In this document: in pieces, positions 17,722 to 25,788 of the stretch | Position numbering within the stretch: position 1 is the stretch's first letter | How the letters are laid out: each line of letters begins with the position of its first letter | Assembly: GCF_022605525.1 (NCBI RefSeq) | Contig: NZ_JAKQYJ010000002.1 | Coordinates: 186,001 to 250,000 of the forward strand | Direction of reading: 5' to 3' | Length of the DNA stretch: 64,000 nt | From: Porphyrobacter sp. GA68 | GTDB lineage: Bacteria; Pseudomonadota; Alphaproteobacteria; Sphingomonadales; Sphingomonadaceae | Program-made: the position numbers and the translations under genes | Notes under the pieces: generated by a model | Databases searched by the model: none | The model's input: only the letters and a program-made list of their open reading frames with translations | Told to the model about the DNA's origin: nothing

Positions 17722-18354
17722 TCATGGGCGCCACTCCAGAAACCGTTGCAAGAGGGCAAGGCCGTACGCCTGGCTCTTTTCCGGATGGAACTGTACGCCC
17801 AGGATGTTGTCCCGCGCCACCGCGGCCACGATGCCGCCGCCATGGTCGGTCATGGCCGCCACATCGCGGCCCCTCGCGGCATGGAAGGCGTAGGAGTGAA
17901 GGAAGTAAGCCTCTCCGCCGGCGATCAGCTGGGCGGCATCTGCATGCGGCATCGGGGCAACGTCGTTCCACCCCATGTGCGGCACCTTTACCGATCCATC
18001 GACCGGCTCGATCCGCCGCACCTCGCCTGCGATCCAGTCGAGACCGGGTGTCTCGCCATGTTCAAGTCCGCGGGTGGCAAGCAGCTGCATCCCGACGCAA
18101 ACTCCCAGAAACGGCGCGCCGTTCGCCCTGACGCGGCGTTCCAGCGCCTCGAGCAGACCAGGCACTGCGCGCAGCCCCGCGGCGCAGGCGCCGAATGAGC
18201 CCACTCCGGGCAGCACAATCCGGTCCGCCGTCGCCACCACATCGGGATCGGAAGTTACGGTTACTGTTCCGCCCACCGTCCGCAACGCGTTCGCCACTGA
18301 GCGCAGGTTGCCCGCGCCGTAATCGATCAGGGCCAGCGAAGCTGCCTCAGCCAC
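17722..18354 (-). CDS. hisH: Imidazole glycerol phosphate synthase glutaminase subunit
   Basis: 210 residues of a class I glutamine amidotransferase, read from a GTG at 18352-18354 ([17 protein letters not shown]). The active-site nucleophile is in [11 protein letters not shown], and the His-Glu pair is in [10 protein letters not shown]. The oxyanion region is [14 protein letters not shown]. HisH releases ammonia that is channelled to HisF. The start lies inside the end of hisB, with an 8-nt overlap (GTGGCTGA), and a purine-rich AAAGGG precedes it. Confidence 0.96.
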   Translation of the reverse strand: MAEAASLALIDYGAGNLRSVANALRTVGGTVTVTSDPDVVATADRIVLPGVGSFGACAAGLRAVPGLLEALERRVRANGAPFLGVCVGMQLLATRGLEHGETPGLDWIAGEVRRIEPVDGSVKVPHMGWNDVAPMPHADAAQLIAGGEAYFLHSYAFHAARGRDVAAMTDHGGGIVAAVARDNILGVQFHPEKSQAYGLALLQRFLEWRP

Positions 18355-18940
18355 CCAGCTGCCCTTTGGTCGATGGAATGGCGCCGCCCTTGCGGGGGTC
18401 GCGTTCCACCGCCTGTCGCATGGCGCGCGCGAACCCCTTGTAGATGGCTTCGCAGATGTGGTGGTTATTGGTGCCGTACAGCACCTCGACATGCAGGGTG
18501 ATGCCCGCGGTCTGCGCGACCGACTGGAACCAGTGTTCGATCAGTTCGGTATCCCACTCGCCAAGCTTTTCCTGGGTGAAGCGGGCGTTCCAGACGAGAA
18601 ACGGCCGTCCCGAAATGTCGAGCGCAACCCGTGCCAGCGTTTCGTCCATGACGGAATGCGCCTCGCCATAGCGGCCGATACCCGCCTTGTCGCCCAGCGC
18701 CTTGGCCAGCGCCTGACCCAGCGCAAGGGCGCTGTCCTCCGTCGTGTGGTGCTGATCGACGTGCAGGTCGCCCTGGACCTTGAGAGTGACGTCGATCAGC
18801 GAGTGCTTCGCGAACTGCTCCACCATGTGGTCGAGGAAGCCGATCCCCGTTTCAACGTCGTATCGGCCGGTGCCGTCCAGATCGACGGCCACCTCGATAT
18901 TGGTTTCCGCCGTGTCGCGGGTCAGTGTGGCGCTGCGCAT
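18347..18940 (-). CDS. hisB: Imidazoleglycerol-phosphate dehydratase
   Basis: 197 residues, monofunctional type without the phosphatase domain found in enterobacteria. Metal-binding motifs are [26 protein letters not shown], the [11 protein letters not shown] segment and [14 protein letters not shown], the diagnostic HH-rich sites for two manganese ions. It removes water from imidazole glycerol phosphate. The start is the ATG at 18938-18940. It is the first gene of this his operon and is divergent from sspB, with 85 bp between starts. Confidence 0.97.
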   Translation of the reverse strand: MRSATLTRDTAETNIEVAVDLDGTGRYDVETGIGFLDHMVEQFAKHSLIDVTLKVQGDLHVDQHHTTEDSALALGQALAKALGDKAGIGRYGEAHSVMDETLARVALDISGRPFLVWNARFTQEKLGEWDTELIEHWFQSVAQTAGITLHVEVLYGTNNHHICEAIYKGFARAMRQAVERDPRKGGAIPSTKGQLGG

Positions 18941-19025
18941 GATGAGCCGCGCTATAGCGAAAGCGGCGGTCCTGCCAAGCATTCCTGCTTGACCGCCGCC
19001 GCCGGACAAGCCACCAACACGCTCG

Positions 19026-19529
19026 ATGAGCGAGGAACCGCGTGACAGCCTGATCCCCTACGACACGATCGTGCAGGAAGCCTTGCGCGCGGTTGTGGGG
19101 CGCGTCCTTACGCAGGTGGAGCAGAGCGGGGGCCATCTGCCCGGCGCGCATCATTTCTACATCACCTTCAAGTCGCAGGCGCCCGGCGTATCCATCCCCA
19201 AGCACCTGCGCGAGAAGTTCCCGGACGAAATGACGATCGTCCTTCAGAACAAGTTCTGGGATTTGAAGGTCAGCGAGGACCAGTTCACCGTTGGCCTCAG
19301 CTTCAACCAGATTCCCTCAACCCTCGTCATCCCCTTCGCCGCCGTGACCCAGTTCGTTGATCCCGCTGTGGACTTCGGATTGCATTTTCAGGCGGTTGTC
19401 GCCGACCCGGAACCCCAGGAAGTAGAGGACGGCGTCAACGACGAAGGGGAACCGGGGTCTGCCGCCGCCGTTGAGAAGGTCGAAGACGGCTCAAACGTCG
19501 TCACGGTTGATTTTGGCCGCAAGAAATAG
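19026..19529 (+). CDS. sspB: SspB-family ClpXP adaptor
   Basis: 167 residues. The N-terminal two thirds match the alphaproteobacterial SspB fold: [41 protein letters not shown] and [28 protein letters not shown]. An acidic variable linker (residues about 130-155) leads to a C-terminal [10 protein letters not shown], the short tail that in SspB proteins docks to ClpX. It delivers ssrA-tagged and other substrates to ClpXP. The start is the ATG at 19026. Confidence 0.92.
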   Translation: MSEEPRDSLIPYDTIVQEALRAVVGRVLTQVEQSGGHLPGAHHFYITFKSQAPGVSIPKHLREKFPDEMTIVLQNKFWDLKVSEDQFTVGLSFNQIPSTLVIPFAAVTQFVDPAVDFGLHFQAVVADPEPQEVEDGVNDEGEPGSAAAVEKVEDGSNVVTVDFGRKK

Positions 19530-19566
19530 CCGCCAGCGTTTCCGGCGGCAGACCGCAGGATGATCT

Positions 19567-19992
19567 ATGGCGAAGAAACCAGACCACATTACCGACAAGG
19601 CCGGCCGCGCGTTGGGTAACGCTGCCGCCCCGCCGGGACGGAAAGGGTCCGGCTTCATGACCTTGTCGCCTAACCCTGCAACCAACCTGTTCATCGCCGA
19701 CATTGCCATGCGCGGCATTTCGCAACTGGGGCGTCACACGCTGCAAAAGGCGGCGCTGCAGAACGAGTACGGGTCGGACAAGGCCAAGAAGATCGTGGAG
19801 AACAAGTCGCTTGCCCGCACGCTGGCGCTTTACGGTGCCAGCCGGGTGGCGACCCGATCGGTTCCCGGAGCTGTGCTGGTAAGCGGCGGATTGCTGGCCA
19901 AGGCATTGCTGGAACGGCGCCGCGCCAAGAAGAAGGGTCGCCGCGCCGTGGAACGCGAAGGCGAACGCACGCTGGACAGCATGGCCGAATAG
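19567..19992 (+). CDS. Conserved basic hypothetical protein
   Basis: 141 residues, not assigned to a named family. A Gly/Pro/Lys-rich N-terminus (about 1-35) is followed by helical sequence (LFIADIAMRGISQLGRHTLQKAAL), then a moderately hydrophobic stretch (AVLVSGGLLAKALLE) and a very basic tail (RRRAKKKGRRAVERE). The net positive charge and amphipathic helices are compatible with a membrane-edge or nucleic-acid-binding protein; no catalytic motif is visible. It lies 37 bp after sspB and 56 bp before gmk on the same strand. The start is the ATG at 19567. Confidence 0.7.
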   Translation: MAKKPDHITDKAGRALGNAAAPPGRKGSGFMTLSPNPATNLFIADIAMRGISQLGRHTLQKAALQNEYGSDKAKKIVENKSLARTLALYGASRVATRSVPGAVLVSGGLLAKALLERRRAKKKGRRAVEREGERTLDSMAE

Positions 19993-20048
19993 CGGGCTCC
20001 GGCCCGGCCCCCCTTGATCATAGCGCCTGTCATGCGCCATCAGCGGGC

Positions 20049-20684
20049 ATGGCCAACCAGGATACCCTTCATCGCCGCGGGCTGATGTTCATTCTCTCGT
20101 CGCCCTCGGGCGCGGGAAAAACTACTATCGCCCGCCGCTTGCTGGCGCAGGACACGCAGATCCGCCTGTCCGTTTCGGTGACCACCCGCCCGCCGCGACC
20201 CGGGGAAGTCGATGCTCGGGATTATCACTTCATAACCGAAGCCGAATTCCGCCGCATGGTCGATGCCGGCGAACTTTTGGAATGGGCGGAAGTGTTCGGT
20301 CATCTGTACGGCACGCCCAAGGCGCACATCAAGGCGGGGCTGAAGGAAGGGCATGACTTCCTGTTCGACATCGACTGGCAAGGCACGCAGCAGCTGTATC
20401 AGCGAATGGAAGTGGATGTGGTCCGCGTCTTTCTCCTGCCGCCATCGATCGCCGCGCTGGAGAAGCGGCTGCGCGAGCGGGGAACCGACGCGGCGGCGGT
20501 GATCGACGCGCGCATGGCGCGGGCCAAGGCGGAGATCAGCCACTGGGATGGGTATGACTACGTCGTTGTCAACGACGATCTCGACCGCTGTTTCGAGGCG
20601 GTGCACGGCGTCCTGAAGGCGGAGCGGCTACGGCGGGCACGGCAGACCGGGCTGGTCGATTTCGTGCGCACGTTGATGGGGTAG
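20049..20684 (+). CDS. gmk: Guanylate kinase
   Basis: 211 residues, P-loop kinase that phosphorylates GMP to GDP. The Walker A motif is in SSPSGAGKTTIARRL; GMP-binding residues lie in VSVTTRPPRPGEVDARDYHF and ELLEWAEVFGHLYGTPK; the catalytic region DIDWQGTQQL follows, and RMARAKAEISHWDGYDYVVVNDD forms the lid and core. Length and order are normal. The start is the ATG at 20049. The stop is 10 bp from the stop of the convergent chrA. Confidence 0.97.
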   Translation: MANQDTLHRRGLMFILSSPSGAGKTTIARRLLAQDTQIRLSVSVTTRPPRPGEVDARDYHFITEAEFRRMVDAGELLEWAEVFGHLYGTPKAHIKAGLKEGHDFLFDIDWQGTQQLYQRMEVDVVRVFLLPPSIAALEKRLRERGTDAAAVIDARMARAKAEISHWDGYDYVVVNDDLDRCFEAVHGVLKAERLRRARQTGLVDFVRTLMG

Positions 20685-20694
20685 GGCGGGTTGT

Positions 20695-21897
20695 TCAGTT
20701 CAGAGCGAAGACGCCTGCCAGCGCACCGATGGTCATCGCGGCGGGCGTGGCCAGCTTGCTTTTCCATCGGTACATTACCGCCAAAGCGACCGCGAAAATC
20801 GCCAGGCTCGTCGCCATGTGGGGAGTGTCGCGCAAGCCCGCCTGAGCCAAGTCCAGCAGAGTGATGGTGATGATCCCGACTACAGAGGCCGCCACACCGG
20901 AGAGGAACATCTGCAATCGCTTGTTATCAGCCACACCTTCGAGTCGTTCGTAGAATACTAGAGAGAAGGCGAACGCAGGCAGGAACATTCCAGCGGTTAT
21001 CGCCAGCGCCCCGGCCAAGCCACCGCTCACCCAGCCGATGAACGTCACAAATATGACGAGCGGTGCGGGCAGTACGCCAGACAACGCAAGCCCATCAAGA
21101 AACTCATTGTCGCTCAGCCAGCCTCGGCCGACTGTGTCGTCCCGAACAAAAGGAATGGCGGTGTAGGCTCCACCGAAAGTAAGCAGGCCGCCTTTTAAGC
21201 CGGCGAAGAACAAAGCTGCGGCTGTGGCTGGAACTGTTGTGGCGGTGCCAACGGGGGTCACGAGTTGCCCGCCTTCAAGACTGAACACTGCGAGACTCAC
21301 AGCGGCGGCGATCCCTAGAAGTGCCAGCGCCCATAATTTTCGCCTACCTTGGATCAGAGCATAGGTCACGCCGGCCGTGGGAAGCACGATCCAGAAAGTT
21401 ACGCCAACCAGGGAGGTGATCGCCGAACCAGCGGCGACGACCCACAACCATGGATCTAGAAGGATATGCTCACCAATCCGGTGCACAGCCCGAACAATCA
21501 CCGCGAGGACCGCCGCCTGCACGCCGACAAACAATCCTCCGAGCAGAGTATGGTCGATCGGTAAGCGGGTATAAAGCCAAGCAAGCGCGAGCATCAGTAC
21601 AAAGCCCGGAAGCATAAAGCCGAGGCCGGCCAGAACGCCTCCGATACGCCCTTTCGCACGAATGCCCAGATGGACGCATAGTTCGTGCGCTTCGGGACCG
21701 GGCAAGGCCTGCATAACCGCCAGAAGCTTGTTAAATCCTGCGCTCCCGATCCACTGCTCCTCGTCGACGAGTTCACGACGGATCATTGCGATCTGCGCTA
21801 CCGGCCCACCGAAAGCCAGTACTCCGAACCGCAGGAAACGGAGGAACAACGTTCCATAGCCAAGTTCGGGGGGGATTGGATCCGTTTGGTTAGTCAC
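20695..21897 (-). CDS. chrA: ChrA-family chromate efflux transporter
   Basis: 400 residues from a GTG at 21895-21897 (VTNQTDPIPPELGYG); a further upstream GTG at 21946-21948 would add 17 residues, and neither has a clear Shine-Dalgarno. Two homologous halves are visible, each with the chromate-transporter motif: FLRFGVLAFGGPVAQIAMIRREL with AVMQALPGPEAHEL in the first, GLKGGLLTFGGAYTAIPFVRDD with LALSGVLPAPLVIF in the second. About 10-12 hydrophobic segments fit an inner-membrane chromate or sulfate-like anion exporter. The gene looks noticeably more AT-rich and uses codons rare in its neighbours, suggesting acquisition by transfer. Confidence 0.86.
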   Translation of the reverse strand: MTNQTDPIPPELGYGTLFLRFLRFGVLAFGGPVAQIAMIRRELVDEEQWIGSAGFNKLLAVMQALPGPEAHELCVHLGIRAKGRIGGVLAGLGFMLPGFVLMLALAWLYTRLPIDHTLLGGLFVGVQAAVLAVIVRAVHRIGEHILLDPWLWVVAAGSAITSLVGVTFWIVLPTAGVTYALIQGRRKLWALALLGIAAAVSLAVFSLEGGQLVTPVGTATTVPATAAALFFAGLKGGLLTFGGAYTAIPFVRDDTVGRGWLSDNEFLDGLALSGVLPAPLVIFVTFIGWVSGGLAGALAITAGMFLPAFAFSLVFYERLEGVADNKRLQMFLSGVAASVVGIITITLLDLAQAGLRDTPHMATSLAIFAVALAVMYRWKSKLATPAAMTIGALAGVFALN

Positions 21898-22001
21898 CGC
21901 AGGTCGGCCGGGGTTTGCTTTGCTAGCTGCATAGAGCCACTGGCGCACGCCTGTGAACAGCTATTAGCCATTTGCAACCCCCGGTTGAAGTCTGCTCGTT
22001 T

Positions 22002-22808
22002 CTACCGTCCCGACGGATCGACGAAGTTCCCCGCGCCCACGTTCGCGTTCACCACGCCGCCGTCGATGGGGATCGTCGTGCCCACCACATAGTCGCCCGC
22101 GCGGCTGAGCAGGTAGATCGCGCCGGCCGCCATGTCCTCGGTGACGCCAACGCGGCGCGACGGGATGCCGCGGCTGACCAGTTCCTCGTTGTCGCGGGCC
22201 GCGCGATTCATGGCCGAGGGAAACGCGCCGGGACCAATGCCGTTGACCACGATGTTGTCGCGGATCAGGCGTGCCGCCATGCGCCGCGTCAGGTGGATCA
22301 GCCCGGCCTTCGACGCCTGATACGGGTAGGTTTCCCACGGATTGCTCTTCATCCCGTCGATGGACGCGATCATCAGCACCTTGGCCGGGCGCTCCGCGCT
22401 CGCGGCGGCTTTCAGCAGCGGGTAAAGCTTCTGCGTCAGGAAGAACGGTGTCTTGAGGTTCAGGTCCATTGTCCGGTCCCAGCCGGCTTCGGGAAATTCC
22501 TCGAACTCCGCGCCCCAGGCGGCGCCGGCGTTGTTGACGAGGAGGTCGAGCTTGTCCTCGCGCGCCGACAACTCGTCGGCGAGGCGGGCTATGCCATCCA
22601 TCTGGCTGAGATCGCCGACCAGACCGACGACCTTGTCGCCCAGGTCGTTGACGGTCTCCTCCACCTGCTCCTGCTTGCGGGCGACGATGTAAACGCGCGC
22701 GCACCCGGCGGCGAGCAGGCCTTCCACGATCATCCGCCCGATCCCGCGCGATCCGCCGGTAACAAGGGCGACGCGGCCGTCGAGGCTGAACAGGTCGGTG
22801 AGGTTCAT
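22002..22808 (-). CDS. Short-chain dehydrogenase/reductase (SDR)
   Basis: 268 residues, classical SDR. The NAD(P)-binding TGGSRGIG motif is at about residues 17-24, NNAGAAWG near 91-98, and the catalytic pattern is Ser in IASIDG followed by Tyr-x3-Lys in YPYQASKAG. The end GTTIPIDGGVVNANVGAGNF is typical of 3-oxoacyl reductase-like and RhlG-like members. The basic residue in the Gly-rich loop and ARKQEQ after strand 2 favour NADPH. It lies 49 bp downstream of an acyl-CoA dehydrogenase on the same strand, so a fatty-acyl or hydroxyacyl substrate is plausible. The start is the ATG at 22806-22808. Confidence 0.9.
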   Translation of the reverse strand: MNLTDLFSLDGRVALVTGGSRGIGRMIVEGLLAAGCARVYIVARKQEQVEETVNDLGDKVVGLVGDLSQMDGIARLADELSAREDKLDLLVNNAGAAWGAEFEEFPEAGWDRTMDLNLKTPFFLTQKLYPLLKAAASAERPAKVLMIASIDGMKSNPWETYPYQASKAGLIHLTRRMAARLIRDNIVVNGIGPGAFPSAMNRAARDNEELVSRGIPSRRVGVTEDMAAGAIYLLSRAGDYVVGTTIPIDGGVVNANVGAGNFVDPSGR

Positions 22809-22823
22809 TAAAGGCTCCTTGAT

Positions 22824-22850
22824 CTTCCTCCCGCCGCTGCGGGGAGGAGA
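22824..22850. repeat. REP-like GC palindrome between SDR and ACAD genes
   Basis: Imperfect inverted repeat: the arm CTTCCTCCCGC pairs with GCGGGGAGGAG across a CGCT loop, with one bulged G. It fills most of the 49-bp gap between two co-directional genes. The CTCCCGC/GCGGGAG core is shared with 3528-3545, 8461-8484 and 24017-24032. Confidence 0.5.
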
Positions 22851-22857
22851 AGTATCG

Positions 22858-23997
22858 TCAATATCCGCTCAGTTCCGCCACCCTGCCGGCGTGATAATAC
22901 TGATCGCCCAGGAACTCGGCCAGGGCGCGGTCGCGTTTCATGTAAAGGCCGATGTCGTATTCGTCGGTCATGCCGACGCCGCCGTGCATCTGCACACCTT
23001 CCTTGACGGCGAGACCGGCTGCCTTGCCGACCTTCGCCTTTGCGACCGACGCCATCAGGTCCGCCTGTTCGGATCCTCCATCGAGCAGCTGCGCCGCCTT
23101 GATAACGGCGGCGCGGGCAATCTCCACCTCTGAATAGAGGTGTGCCGCGCGGTGCTGCAACGCCTGGAATTCGCCGATGTATTTGCCGAACTGCTTGCGC
23201 TGTTTGAGGTAATCGACCGTGCGGTCCATCGCGCCGCGGGCGACACCGACACCTTCCGCAGCCGCGCCGACGCGGCCGGCCATCAACATGGCGTTCAGCA
23301 CCTCGCGGCCGCCATCGACCTCGCCAATCACGGCGTCGCCATCGAGGTCCACGCCGTCAAACTTCGTGTGGGTAGCCACCGAACTGTCCACCAGCCGAAC
23401 CGGCTGATGCGTCATGTTCGCCGCATCCCGGGGCACAGCGAACAGGGTGACGCCGTCCGCATCGCCATCGCTGCCGGATGTGCGCGCGGCCACCACCAGC
23501 ATGTCCGCACTCGCGCCATGCAGCACGAAATCCTTCTGTCCGGTCAGGCGAAAGCCGTTACCGGAGCGCTCTGCCCGGCAGGCAATCCGTTCGGGCCGGT
23601 GCTTGGCTCCCTCGTCGATGGCTGCGGAATAGACTGCCTCGCCAGACAGCAAACCCGGCAGCCAGCGCCCGCGCACATCATCGCCGCCGTGTCTCAGTGC
23701 GCTCGCGACCAGCACGGAAGAGGCGAGAAACGGGGAGGGGGTCAGATTTCGGCCGATCTCCTCCAGCACGATGCCGGCTTCCACATGACCCATGCCAAGG
23801 CCGCCATCCTCTTCCGAAACGAGGATGCCGGTAAAGCCCATCTCGGCAAACTGCTGCCACAGGGCGTGACCGAAGCCATCGGGGCAATCGCGGTCGCGCC
23901 AGTGCCGCAGCTGTTTGTCGATCGCGCCTTCTTCCGCCATGAATGTGCTGGCGGTGTCGTGCAGCATCTGCTGATCGTCAGTGTGGTAGAGTGGCAT
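22858..23997 (-). CDS. Acyl-CoA dehydrogenase family protein
   Basis: 379 residues from the ATG at 23995-23997, with GGGAGAAG just upstream. The layout is that of flavin-dependent acyl-CoA dehydrogenases: N-terminal helical domain (DTASTFMAEEGA to WQQFAEMGFTGILVSEEDGGLG), central beta domain (FRLTGQKDFVLHGASADMLVV), and C-terminal helical domain with KQRKQFGKYIGEFQALQHRAAHLY and EGVQMHGGVGMTDEYDIGLYMKRDRAL. The beta domain lacks the usual (T/S)EP substrate loop: the corresponding stretch reads SGEAVYSAAIDEG. Divergent ACADs of this type occur in steroid and polycyclic degradation gene sets as subunits of heteromeric enzymes. Substrate unknown. Confidence 0.87.
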   Translation of the reverse strand: MPLYHTDDQQMLHDTASTFMAEEGAIDKQLRHWRDRDCPDGFGHALWQQFAEMGFTGILVSEEDGGLGMGHVEAGIVLEEIGRNLTPSPFLASSVLVASALRHGGDDVRGRWLPGLLSGEAVYSAAIDEGAKHRPERIACRAERSGNGFRLTGQKDFVLHGASADMLVVAARTSGSDGDADGVTLFAVPRDAANMTHQPVRLVDSSVATHTKFDGVDLDGDAVIGEVDGGREVLNAMLMAGRVGAAAEGVGVARGAMDRTVDYLKQRKQFGKYIGEFQALQHRAAHLYSEVEIARAAVIKAAQLLDGGSEQADLMASVAKAKVGKAAGLAVKEGVQMHGGVGMTDEYDIGLYMKRDRALAEFLGDQYYHAGRVAELSGY

Positions 23998-24013
23998 TTC
24001 TTCTCCCTTGTAT

Positions 24014-24035
24014 CCTCTCCTGCTCGCGGGAGGGC
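24014..24035. repeat. Short REP-like palindrome
   Basis: Arms CTCCTGC (24017-24023) and GCGGGAG (24026-24032), pairing over seven positions with one G-T. It lies in the 44-bp gap between the PH-like gene and the downstream acyl-CoA dehydrogenase, both on the minus strand. Confidence 0.4.
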
Positions 24036-24041
24036 AAAACC

Positions 24042-24431
24042 TTAGCTGTGCATCGCCTGCGCGCACCAATGGGCCAACTTGGTCGCGTCGACCTCGCCAT
24101 CGAAGGTGAGGTTTGCCGACAGGAACCCTTGACCCACCAGTTGCAGCGTCAACTTCGCTGTCGCGTCGATCGCCGCTCCGTCGATCGCCCCGGCTCGAAT
24201 GAAACGTATGAGCGCCCGTGTCTCGAACATCCCGGCCTTCTCCACAAGGATCAGGCGCAGATTGGTGAACAGCGCGCCACCACCTTTGCCGCCGGTAGCG
24301 ATGAGAACCTCTTCACCTTCGAGTAAGAGCGATTCCAGCTGAGTTCGGGTTTCACCGCCCCTGTCTTCGCCTCCGACCGAGGCCGCCATGACGAAGGCGG
24401 CGGGCATGGGGTTGATAAAGGCGGATGACAC
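24042..24431 (-). CDS. Small protein with PH-like domain
   Basis: 129 residues read from a GTG at 24429-24431, three bases after the stop of the upstream acyl-CoA dehydrogenase; in-frame ATGs at residues 9 and 15 are alternatives. Residues about 30-90 contain EGEEVLIATGGKGGGALFTNLRLILVEKAG, the strand-turn-strand pattern of bacterial PH domains (TNxRLIL is characteristic), followed by a C-terminal helix. No membrane segment or catalytic motif is seen. Bacterial PH domains usually mediate oligomerisation or binding. Its place between two ACAD genes suggests an accessory role in the same pathway, which is inference. Confidence 0.72.
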   Translation of the reverse strand: MSSAFINPMPAAFVMAASVGGEDRGGETRTQLESLLLEGEEVLIATGGKGGGALFTNLRLILVEKAGMFETRALIRFIRAGAIDGAAIDATAKLTLQLVGQGFLSANLTFDGEVDATKLAHWCAQAMHS

Positions 24432-24434
24432 CCC

Positions 24435-25616
24435 TCAAGCCCCCGGCAGGTCCAGGATGCGCTTGGCAACGACGTTCAGCATGATTTCGCTGGTGCCGCC
24501 CTCGATTGAATTGGCCTTGGTCCGGAGCCAGTCGCGTGCCGGCTTGCCACCTGCGGTTTCTTCGCTGTCCCATTCGAGCGCGCGGCTGCCCCCGGCGGCC
24601 ATCATCAATTCGTGCCGGCGCTTGTTCAACTCGGTTCCGGCGTACTTCATCATGTTTGGCTGTGCGGGATGAGCCTTGCCGACCTTCACCTCGTCCAGAA
24701 ACTTTTCGCCCATGCAGGCATAGGCCAGCGCGTCCACATCGAACATCGCCAGTTCCGCGCGCAGCAGCGGGTCGAGTTCGCCGGACTTGCGCTTCATCGC
24801 CGCGCCGATCGCGGATAGCCGGTCCGCACTGTCCGCGCCGCTGATCATCTCGCGTTCGTGACCGAGCAGGTACTTGGCCACATCCCAGCCGCGGTTCACC
24901 TCTCCGACCTGCGCGGGGATATCCTCGCCATAGGATTTGGGCACCTTCACATCGTCCATGAAGGTTTCGCAGAACGGGCTGGAGCCGCTGATCAGGCGGA
25001 TCGGCTTGGTAGAAACGCCGGAGGTCTCCATGTCGAACAGCATGAAGGTAATGCCCTGGTACTTGTTGTCCTTGTCCGTGCGGACAAGGCAGAAAATCCA
25101 GTCGCATTTGTCGGCATAGCTCGTCCAAACCTTCTGCCCGTTGACGACCCAGTGGTCGCCCCGGTCCTCTCCGAAGGTTTGCAGGCTGACGAGGTCGGAC
25201 CCGCTGCCGGGTTCGGAATAGCCCTGGCACCAGCGGATTTCACCGCGGGCGATCTCCCCAAGGAACCGCTTCTTCTGTGCGTCGGTGCCAAAGTGGAGCA
25301 ACGCTGGGCCGAGCATCCAGATGCCGAAAGACGACAGCGGCGGCCGTGCGCCGATACGCCGCATCTCCTCGCGCAGCACCTTGGCTTCGCCGGGGTTCAG
25401 CCCGGCGCCGCCGTATTCCTTGGGCCAGGACGGCACGGTGTAACCCTTGTCCCGCGCCGCCTCGAACCATTGGCGCTGCGCCTCGCTCTGGAACTGCGCG
25501 TTGCGACCGCCCCAGTACACGTCATCCTCGCTGCGAACCGGCTCGCGCATTTCCGGCGGGCAGTTTGCCTCGAGCCAGGCGCGCGTCTCGCTGCGGAAAG
25601 TGTCGAGATCGGACAT
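24435..25616 (-). CDS. Acyl-CoA dehydrogenase family protein
   Basis: 393 residues from the ATG at 25614-25616 (MSDLDTFRSETRAWLEANCP), with GGAGAACC upstream. It shows the domain marks: WPKEYGGAGLNPGEAKVLREEM, the substrate loop RWCQGYSEPGSGSDLVSLQT, VVNGQKVWTSYADKCDWIFCLVRTD in the beta domain, and KANSIEGGTSEIMLNVVAKRIL at the end. Such SEPGSGSDL-type ACADs with an IEGGTSEI end are common in sphingomonad degradation clusters. It begins a minus-strand run ACAD, PH-like, ACAD, SDR, with spacings of 3, 44 and 49 bp, and is divergent from the MFS gene. Confidence 0.92.
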   Translation of the reverse strand: MSDLDTFRSETRAWLEANCPPEMREPVRSEDDVYWGGRNAQFQSEAQRQWFEAARDKGYTVPSWPKEYGGAGLNPGEAKVLREEMRRIGARPPLSSFGIWMLGPALLHFGTDAQKKRFLGEIARGEIRWCQGYSEPGSGSDLVSLQTFGEDRGDHWVVNGQKVWTSYADKCDWIFCLVRTDKDNKYQGITFMLFDMETSGVSTKPIRLISGSSPFCETFMDDVKVPKSYGEDIPAQVGEVNRGWDVAKYLLGHEREMISGADSADRLSAIGAAMKRKSGELDPLLRAELAMFDVDALAYACMGEKFLDEVKVGKAHPAQPNMMKYAGTELNKRRHELMMAAGGSRALEWDSEETAGGKPARDWLRTKANSIEGGTSEIMLNVVAKRILDLPGA

Positions 25617-25788
25617 TCGGGTTCTCCTCTCCGGCGCTGCCACCGCGCCTTTTGCGGTCAGCATAAGCCCGCCCAAGCCGATTTCGCAAGAGCCGACGCG
25701 GCAGCCCGCCATGCCGTAGCGTCGCGATGCCGACCATTGACGGCCATGGTGCAACCCCTACGCTTCGGCGACGGCAGAGAGGATTCGG

